Below are positions 60,801-64,000 of a stretch of DNA of 64,000 bases, piece by piece. The notes beneath the pieces are model-generated. The model saw nothing but the letters and a program-made list of their open reading frames with translations. It was not told the origin of the DNA and searched no databases. A program made the position numbers and the translations under genes. The stretch's first letter is position 1. The number at the start of each line of letters is the position of its first letter. The DNA is from Inia geoffrensis. Its lineage: Eukaryota > Chordata > Mammalia > Artiodactyla > Iniidae. Where the stretch lies: positions 85,222,001-85,286,000 of the forward strand of contig CM070903.1 of the NCBI GenBank assembly GCA_036417435.1. The letters run 5' to 3'.

Positions 60801-62740
60801 TTTCCATGCAACTTCTACTTTGGGTTTTTACCACCACAGAGGGAAGCAGGTTCTAACAAGAAGGCCAGAGGCAGCCCAGGGTGACTTTCCCAAAAAGCCC
60901 TTTTCTCCCCACCAGGAAAACAGTATTACAAGGGTTTCTACCTATGGGCAAGAATTGAACTTCAGTTTCTAAAACATCTCTCTCATAATAAGTCAATGAC
61001 CTTAGGAGCACTTCTCAGCTATCAAAACTAGATTTAGCTAGAGGTGTAGCTGTAAGCTAACTTTCTATAACATGAGTCTGATTTCTACTGGAATTCCACT
61101 GTAAAGCTGAAAATGCGTCTGGCAGAAAACTTCTGATATACCTCGTGGAAAGCATTCAGCAAAGGCAGTATTAAGTGTCACTTGCCTTGGATCTCCTGGT
61201 ATCTGCAGGTTTGGTCTGAGTCCTACAATCTCTATCATAATTTTGGACCTTTACCAGAGTCCTAAGATTAAATACTAAAATTTACTAGTAGGTATTTCCC
61301 CCACTCTGTCATCTTGTCTCAAAATATCCAATTTGGGAAACTCTTGTAAAAATGTATTATGAAGGCTTGAAAAACCTCTGTATTTAGTCATGTGGTTTTA
61401 AAAATAAGGCACACACTTTCTCTTCCTCCCCCTCAGAACCTGTGTATAGAAGGAAGTAAGCAGGTCTGGGAAACTTCTTGGTGGCAGAGATGAGAAATAA
61501 AAACCTTTTAGCAGCACACCTGGCCGCTATTAAGCAGTGCTCACAAGGAGATGTAGAAAGCTATCTTTTCATTTTTTCTTCTCCCTCCTTCACCCTCTCA
61601 TATACATAGTCACAAAACCCCATCAATTCTACCTCCAAGATATTTCTCTTGTTCATCCCACTGTCCCTGCTTCAGCTCTTCATTCCCAGTCTTTGCACCT
61701 CAAATTTCACTAAAGGTGCTCAAATGTGAAGTTGTATGTCATCCTGTAAATAATATTTTCTACCAGAGAGTAAGAGAAGAGAGAAAAAGGAGCAAGTTAA
61801 AAAATAGAAGTTACCATACAATATGGCATTATAAAAGGCATAAGTACAAAAGACTATGGGAGCGCAGAGGAAGGCATGAGGAACACAGCGTTGCAGGAAG
61901 GGGGTCAGAGAAGTCCTGACAGATGGGTGACCCTTCAACAGGGCCTCGGAGGACTGGAGAGGAATCCAGCAAGTGTAACGCTCAGCCTTGTCAAAGAGAA
62001 CGGTCACCCCAAACAGTAGGCCCCTGACCCCCCTTTCTAAACCCCTTCTCTCTAAAATCTCGGAACCTGCAAAACCTCTCTCCAGTACCAGGAACCCGGG
62101 GTGTCCAGCAGTCCCTTCAAGAAGCACAGAGTTTAAATAGAAAATTTTGGCCAGGTGATATGGTCCAGGTCTGTGTTTCCAACGTTGGGAAACAAGGCTA
62201 TCCGTGCTTACCCTGGCTTGAGAGTCAAGACACAATTCTGATCCTGACCCTCTGGACCTAACCAGTGTTCCTCAAAGTTGGATCTGCCTCCCAGCCGTAT
62301 CACAATCACCTGGGTCCCACCTCCGACCCGCTGAATCAAAACTGCTTGGGTGCGGGGCCCGGGGATCTGCAGTTTAAGACACCCCTCAAGTGATCACAGG
62401 CACTACAAGTTTCAGCCCACTGCAGTGACCCCTTCCCTTCTCATCTTCACCTGTCCATATGTCTGAGGCAGCAGGGACAGGTCCCGCAGCTCCATCTCCG
62501 CTCAGTTTCCTTCTCTGTGACGCTGAGGCGGGCAGGGGCAGTATCACTTCCCAACATTGTGGCCAGCCTGTAACACCTGTTACTCTGACTTCAATTACAG
62601 CGGACGAATGCTTCAGTGACAGAAACAGGAGAGAAATCCCTGTGGCCGTGGGCCTGAGTATCGCAGGATTGCTTGGCGTTTTGCTAACAGCATGCCTGGT
62701 GACCAGAAAGAGGCCCAGGAGAGGATATGAACGCATGTAA
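41247..62740 (+). CDS. LAMP3: LAMP3 (DC-LAMP, CD208), lysosome-associated membrane glycoprotein, complete coding region
   Basis: Six exons (41247-41295, 45431-46161, 47040-47168, 56916-56973, 60050-60220, 62601-62740) join in phase to 425 codons; human LAMP3 has 416. Seen: a signal peptide (about 1-27), a Ser/Thr/Pro-rich mucin stalk (about 30-225), and a LAMP luminal domain (about 230-383). Its cysteines C244, C281, C346 and C383 are spaced 37 apart in each pair, as the two family disulfides require. A transmembrane segment (about 392-413) and the tail ending GYERM, a GYxxΦ lysosome-sorting signal, follow. N-glycosylation sequons include NQT, NST, NGS, NAT and NLT. Known of the family: a type I membrane glycoprotein of late endosomes/lysosomes, induced in maturing dendritic cells and by interferon. 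The match to human LAMP3 is strong in exons 1-5 and weak in exon 6. Confidence 0.95.
42680..43200. other. LAMP3 intron 1 segment, possible old repeat
   Basis: The text (TTTAGGTTCAGCTGCACATA and what follows) resembles an old interspersed repeat that I cannot name. The rest of intron 1 (41296-45430) holds no accepted exon. Confidence 0.35.
43783..44118 (+). mobile_element. CHR-type SINE, long form
   Basis: It has the GGGCTCTCCTGGTGGTGCAG head and three CCACAACTACTGA-like body repeats. The AAATAAATAAATAAATTTAT tail is followed by ATAACACTTG, duplicating ATAACACCTG at the left edge. It is in LAMP3 intron 1. Confidence 0.93.
45431..46161 (+). CDS. LAMP3: LAMP3 exon 2, mucin-like stalk and start of LAMP domain
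   Basis: The exon follows TTCCTAATTTTCAG and ends before GTAAGT. It encodes the end of the signal peptide, a long Thr/Ser/Pro-rich stalk with many potential O-glycosylation sites, and the first LAMP-domain strand with GIYQVLNGSKLCIKAEMG, holding C244. The repetitive composition opens long antisense frames that are not genes. Confidence 0.95.
46162..47039. other. LAMP3 intron 2
   Basis: An 878-bp intron with no repeat I can name. It contains only chance frames. Confidence 0.6.
47040..47168 (+). CDS. LAMP3: LAMP3 exon 3, LAMP domain
   Basis: Acceptor TATTTGGTTTAG, donor GTGAGG, phase 0 at both ends, 43 codons. It includes YFNIDPNATQSSGNC (C281, which closes the first disulfide loop) and the conserved LLLNFQGGFVNLTFTK strands. 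Confidence 0.95.
47660..47880 (+). mobile_element. MIR SINE (ancient), sense
   Basis: Diverged MIR order (GGTCATGAGATCAGAGTCTT, AGGCAACTTAATCTGTTTGA, ATTTGAAAAATGGGGAAAAG) in LAMP3 intron 3. Confidence 0.65.
48080..48310 (+). mobile_element. MIR SINE (ancient), sense
   Basis: MIR landmarks: ACTTACTAGCTGCATGACCT, TTTCCTCATCTACAAAAAGG and ATCTAGCACAGTGCGTAG. Confidence 0.75.
48333..48514 (-). mobile_element. L1 3' end fragment, antisense
   Basis: A poly-T start is followed by AACTGGAGTATAATTGCTTT and TGTTGTGTTAGTTTCTGCTG, the complement of the artiodactyl L1 3' UTR. GGTCTCATAAGCC before and GGTCTCATAGCC after form its target duplication. Confidence 0.85.
48515..50065. other. LAMP3 intron 3 segment
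   Basis: The GC-richer part at 48700-49220 opens frames on both strands without splice or domain support. I see no gene. Confidence 0.5.
50070..50298 (+). mobile_element. hAT-Charlie-type DNA transposon relic
   Basis: The ends CAGTGCTTCTCAAC and GTTGAGAACCAGTG are inverted repeats. Internal text (CAGCATCCCTGGCTGCTGCC, TGTCTCCAGACATTGC) matches the relic at 22995-23215. Confidence 0.8.
50635..50800 (+). mobile_element. MIR SINE (ancient), sense
   Basis: Landmarks: TGTGTGACCATGGACAAGCC, CTGAGCCTTAGTTTCCTCCA and GTGCTGAGCACGG. Confidence 0.8.
51330..51660 (+). mobile_element. L2 LINE 3' remnant, sense
   Basis: L2 landmarks: CTCTGCCTGGAATGCCCCTC at about 51359 and the later CAGTGCCCAGCCCTGAC segment. 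It lies in LAMP3 intron 3. Confidence 0.7.
51759..51837 (+). repeat. (TTTC)n microsatellite
   Basis: About 19 TTTC units run with two CTTC interruptions, directly against the 5' edge of an antisense L1 3' end. Confidence 0.95.
51838..52375 (-). mobile_element. L1 3' end, antisense, split by a SINE
   Basis: The plus strand reads AACTTTTTATTTTATATTGG then TTGTGTTAGTTTCAGGTGTA, the L1 3' UTR complement. It resumes after the nested SINE at 52240 with TTTTTAATATAGTAGTGTGT and continues to about 52370. Confidence 0.8.
52027..52239 (-). mobile_element. CHR-type SINE, short form, nested in L1
   Basis: The minus-strand head is GGGCTTCCCTGGTGGTGCAG with a poly-A tail. TGTGATAC precedes it and TGTGATCC follows, the probable target duplication. 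Confidence 0.93.
53109..53313 (+). mobile_element. CHR-type SINE, short form
   Basis: It is a complete copy with A box, B box (GGGTTCGTGCCC) and poly-A. AAATTATCATTTGAG lies at the left and AAATTATAATTTGATC at the right as target duplication. Confidence 0.95.
53400..53610 (-). mobile_element. MIR SINE (ancient), antisense
   Basis: The MIR complement is recognisable in TTAATACTCACATCAACCTA and TGTCCCCATTCTGCTACTGA. Confidence 0.6.
53710..54055 (-). mobile_element. hAT-type DNA transposon relic
   Basis: The ends (CAGGAGTCAACAAGCTATG, CTTGCCAACCCCTCATA) and internal text (AAAATATTTACCATATGGCT) match the complement of a common mammal-wide element with CAGGGGTCGGCAAAC ends. Confidence 0.65.
54056..55105. 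other. LAMP3 intron 3 segment, no gene seen
   Basis: This looks like unique intronic sequence. A minus-strand frame at 54679-54981 has no domain or splice support. Confidence 0.5.
55106..55215 (+). mobile_element. L2 LINE fragment, sense
   Basis: The L2 hallmark CTGCTTAAAACCCTTCAATG is at 55151 and is followed by CTCTGCCCTTAGGATGGG. Confidence 0.7.
55281..55386 (+). mobile_element. Short tRNA-derived SINE lacking its B box
   Basis: The head is GGAATTCCCTGGTGGTCCAG with a poly-A tail. The duplication AAGAATATCCTG / AAGAATAACCTG flanks it. The segment that should hold the B box (GGTTCRATCCC) is deleted. Confidence 0.88.
55610..55800 (+). mobile_element. MIR SINE (ancient), sense
   Basis: Landmarks: GTGACCTTGGGCAAGTCACT, TCCATTTCTTCTCC and TGAGGCACAGAGGTGCC. 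Confidence 0.75.
55801..56915. other. LAMP3 intron 3, 3' part
   Basis: AT-rich unique-looking sequence. The frame at 56435-56692 is not supported as an exon. Confidence 0.5.
56916..56973 (+). CDS. LAMP3: LAMP3 exon 4, LAMP domain
   Basis: A 58-nt exon after CTGTTTTACAG and before GTAAGT. It encodes DENSYYISEVEAYLTISNP and leaves one G that joins AG of exon 5 as Glu. It matches human LAMP3 at most positions. Confidence 0.95.
57275..57860 (+). mobile_element. Old LINE-like interspersed repeat (family unresolved)
   Basis: The text runs CCTGCCCTCATGGAGCTTAC, AAGCTCTTTCCAGGCGGCAG, GACTTTGGATTTTATTCT. This is the well-known order of a mammal-wide repeat. I am unsure of its family name, and the frames in it are not host genes. 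Confidence 0.55.
57861..60049. other. LAMP3 intron 4, remaining sequence
   Basis: Intron sequence with an ancient MIR at about 58740-58960 and a tiny antisense L1 3' end at 59326-59366 (ACATCTTTATTGGAGTATAA). A GTG-rich patch lies at 58525-58615. No exon was found. Confidence 0.5.
58740..58960 (+). mobile_element. MIR SINE (ancient), sense
   Basis: Landmarks: TAGAATCAGACAGCTTGAGT, TTCTCATCTGTAAAATGGTG and TTGCACAGCACCTGAAACAC. Confidence 0.8.
60050..60220 (+). CDS. LAMP3: LAMP3 exon 5, LAMP domain
   Basis: A 171-nt exon between TGTGTTTTCAG and GTAAGT. It contains VYQGRKSAMVMFETVAGHSF, then KC (C346) and the final beta strands LQLKTMNIQLQAFDFEG. It ends with one base that forms the Ala codon with exon 6. 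Confidence 0.95.
60221..62600. other. LAMP3 intron 5
   Basis: A 2.4-kb intron with a short (CA)n near 60515-60530. A hAT relic lies at 62268-62395. A 171-codon minus-strand frame at 61720-62235 is unsupported. I saw no second candidate terminal exon here. Confidence 0.55.
62268..62395 (+). mobile_element. hAT-Charlie relic, MER20-like
   Basis: Landmarks: CCAGTGTTCCTCAAAGTTGG, CACAATCACCTGGGTCCCAC and GGGATCTGCAGTTTAAGACA. Confidence 0.75.
62601..62740 (+). CDS. LAMP3: LAMP3 exon 6, transmembrane segment and lysosomal tail
   Basis: After a good acceptor (CTTCAATTACAG) the exon completes the Ala codon and encodes DEC (C383, which closes the second disulfide), then IPVAVGLSIAGLLGVLL as membrane anchor, a basic stop-transfer stretch RKRPRR and the final GYERM, stop TAA at 62738-62740. 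The IPxAVGxxxAG pattern is that of LAMP1/LAMP2 anchors. The human LAMP3 tail I remember ends SSGYQRI and aligns poorly. Frame, phase and motif all support this as a functional last exon. Confidence 0.88.
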
Positions 62741-63287
62741 AGCCCCACCTTCCTCAAAATGTGCAAGGTTAAGGCCTTGGGAATGCTGGCTGTATATTTA
62801 GCCTGAAGTGAAGGGATCAACTTTTCTAGTTGCCAACCTCCCCGCACTCCAAATCCGAATAGGAAAATAGCATTCCACCAAAGGCCATCAGGCTAGCTAC
62901 AAGACAGCTCCCACCCCACTTCTTCCTGGGTCATATGGGCTTGAGTTCCACCATCCACACGTGATAATACAGGCCTGGCTGTGAGAATTGGGGACAAGAG
63001 GCAGGGATGTGAGCAGGGTCCTGTGAGAAGGAAAAAGCAAACACCCAGAGGGAAGATTGTGTGAAAGACATTTTCAAACTGCACTGATTTTTCGTATACA
63101 TTTTTAAGAGTCTCAATATCTAGCTTTTTAAAAAAACTTTTTTACTGTTAAAAAAACCTATCCATTTTAAAACAAATTCTAAAGTGATTTTAAACTCCTG
63201 GATTTTGCCCAACTCCTGATTTTCTTAAATGATAGTCTTGATAGACTATCTTTTTTTTTTTTTTAGGTTGACTGAAGGTCTTTTTAT
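62741..63287. other. LAMP3 3' UTR/flank
   Basis: No AATAAA or ATTAAA is seen between the stop codon and 63294; the variant AATACA occurs at 62966-62971. The small inverted repeat GATAGTC...GACTATC lies near 63230-63250. Confidence 0.5.
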
Positions 63288-63651
63288 TTTTTTAAATAAA
63301 TTTATTTATTTTATTTTTGGCTGCATTGGGTCTGTTGCTGCATGTGGGCTTTCTCTAGTGGCGACAAGTGGGGGGCTACTCTTCCTTGCAGTGCACAGGC
63401 TTTTCATTGCGGTGGCTTCTCTTGTTGTGGAGCACGGGCTCTAGGTGTGCGGGCTCAGTAGTTGTGGGATGCGGACTCTGGAGCGCAGGCTCAGTAGTTG
63501 TGGCTGGCGGGTTGTAGAGTGCAGGCTCAGTAGTTGTGGCGCACAGGCCCAGCTGTTCCGCAGCATGTGGGATCTTCCCGGACCAGGGCTCCACCCCACG
63601 TCCCCTGCAATGGCAGGGGGGCTCTCAACCACTGCGCCACCAGGGAAGCCC
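63288..63651 (-). mobile_element. CHR-type SINE, long form
   Basis: The minus-strand head is GGGCTTCCCTGGTGGCGCAG with a body of repeated CCACAACTACTGAGCC-like units and an AAATAAATAAATTT-type tail. AGGTCTTTTTA occurs on both sides as target duplication. Its tail gives an AATAAA on the plus strand at 63295-63300. Confidence 0.93.
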
Positions 63652-64000
63652 TGGAGGTCTTTTTAGACTATCATTTTTAAAAGGACGTATTCTACACTGT
63701 TATAATGGATTATCAGTAAAAAAAAAAAAACAAAAACAAAAAAGCAACTAGTAAACTTCCCAACATTCCATTTTTTAATGTAAAGGATATACGAAAGATC
63801 TTAGCAAACAAAAGAGGCTTCATACAAGTTAGTTCTCCAGTCCTTCACCTTAATTTGTTGTCTGCCTTCTTAATACCTTTTTTCTGCTCTGTCTCTATTT
63901 TTCTTTGATTTTAGTGTATCCTTGTAGATTTGTTAACTTGGGCCATCGTGGGCGGCAGAGGTGGGCAAAACATCTAAACAGTCAGAAATGGCGAAGAGAA
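63652..64000. other. Downstream flank, no gene seen
   Basis: AT-rich sequence. In human the next gene is MCCC1, but none of its exons is recognisable here. Confidence 0.5.

Noticed and set aside
61720..62235. 171-codon minus-strand frame in LAMP3 intron 5
   Set aside because: There is no domain or convincing splice context, and part of the region looks like old repeat. Considered as an antisense gene but unsupported.
60221..64000. A second, human-like LAMP3 terminal exon
   Set aside because: I scanned for an acceptor followed by DEC-like and GYQRI-like codons and saw none inside the window.
1..64000. CRISPR array, prokaryotic operon or defence system
   Set aside because: Repeats are SINE/LINE/LTR types and genes are spliced. 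The DNA is mammalian.

Overview
The window is mammalian nuclear DNA and almost certainly cetacean. It is crowded with tRNA-derived SINEs of the CHR type found in whales and their relatives. These occur as a short form of about 200 bp and a long form of about 300-360 bp, and most have a poly-A tail and target-site duplications. A third, shorter tRNA-derived SINE of the ruminant/whale type is also present. Other repeats are artiodactyl-type L1 elements, MIR, L2, MLT1-like LTRs, an ERVL relic, hAT relics and one Tigger element. Protein-coding sequence is well under 3% of the window and lies entirely in short exons on the + strand. Most long open frames are repeats or GC-rich chance frames.

Layout. 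Positions 1-18,600 hold old L1 pieces, SINEs, the 3' end of a younger L1, and an ERVL relic carrying a 973-bp Tigger transposon. I found no convincing exon there. Positions 18,689-22,565 hold four exons with matching splice phases that end in a stop codon. From order, orientation and acidic tail character I call these the 3' end of MCF2L2, a Dbl-family Rho GEF, because MCF2L2 lies directly upstream of LAMP3 on the same strand in human. Positions 22,566-41,246 are intergenic: a GC-rich minisatellite, a T-rich tract, a nearly full-length but broken L1 (about 7.2 kb, flanked by a target-site duplication), old L1 debris and LTRs.

Positions 41,247-62,740 hold the complete coding region of LAMP3 (DC-LAMP/CD208). 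Six exons join in phase to a 425-residue protein with a signal peptide, a Ser/Thr/Pro-rich mucin-like stalk, one LAMP luminal domain with all four expected cysteines, one transmembrane segment and a GYxxM lysosomal sorting tail. Positions 62,741-64,000 are its 3' flank, with a long CHR SINE that supplies the only AATAAA seen there.

The two genes are neighbours, not an operon: an intracellular signalling protein followed by a lysosomal membrane glycoprotein. I found no CRISPR array, prokaryotic system or unknown multi-gene system. The most notable observation is that the last LAMP3 exon, which encodes the membrane anchor and tail, looks much closer to the canonical LAMP1/LAMP2 pattern than the human LAMP3 tail I remember, although the rest of the protein matches human LAMP3 closely.
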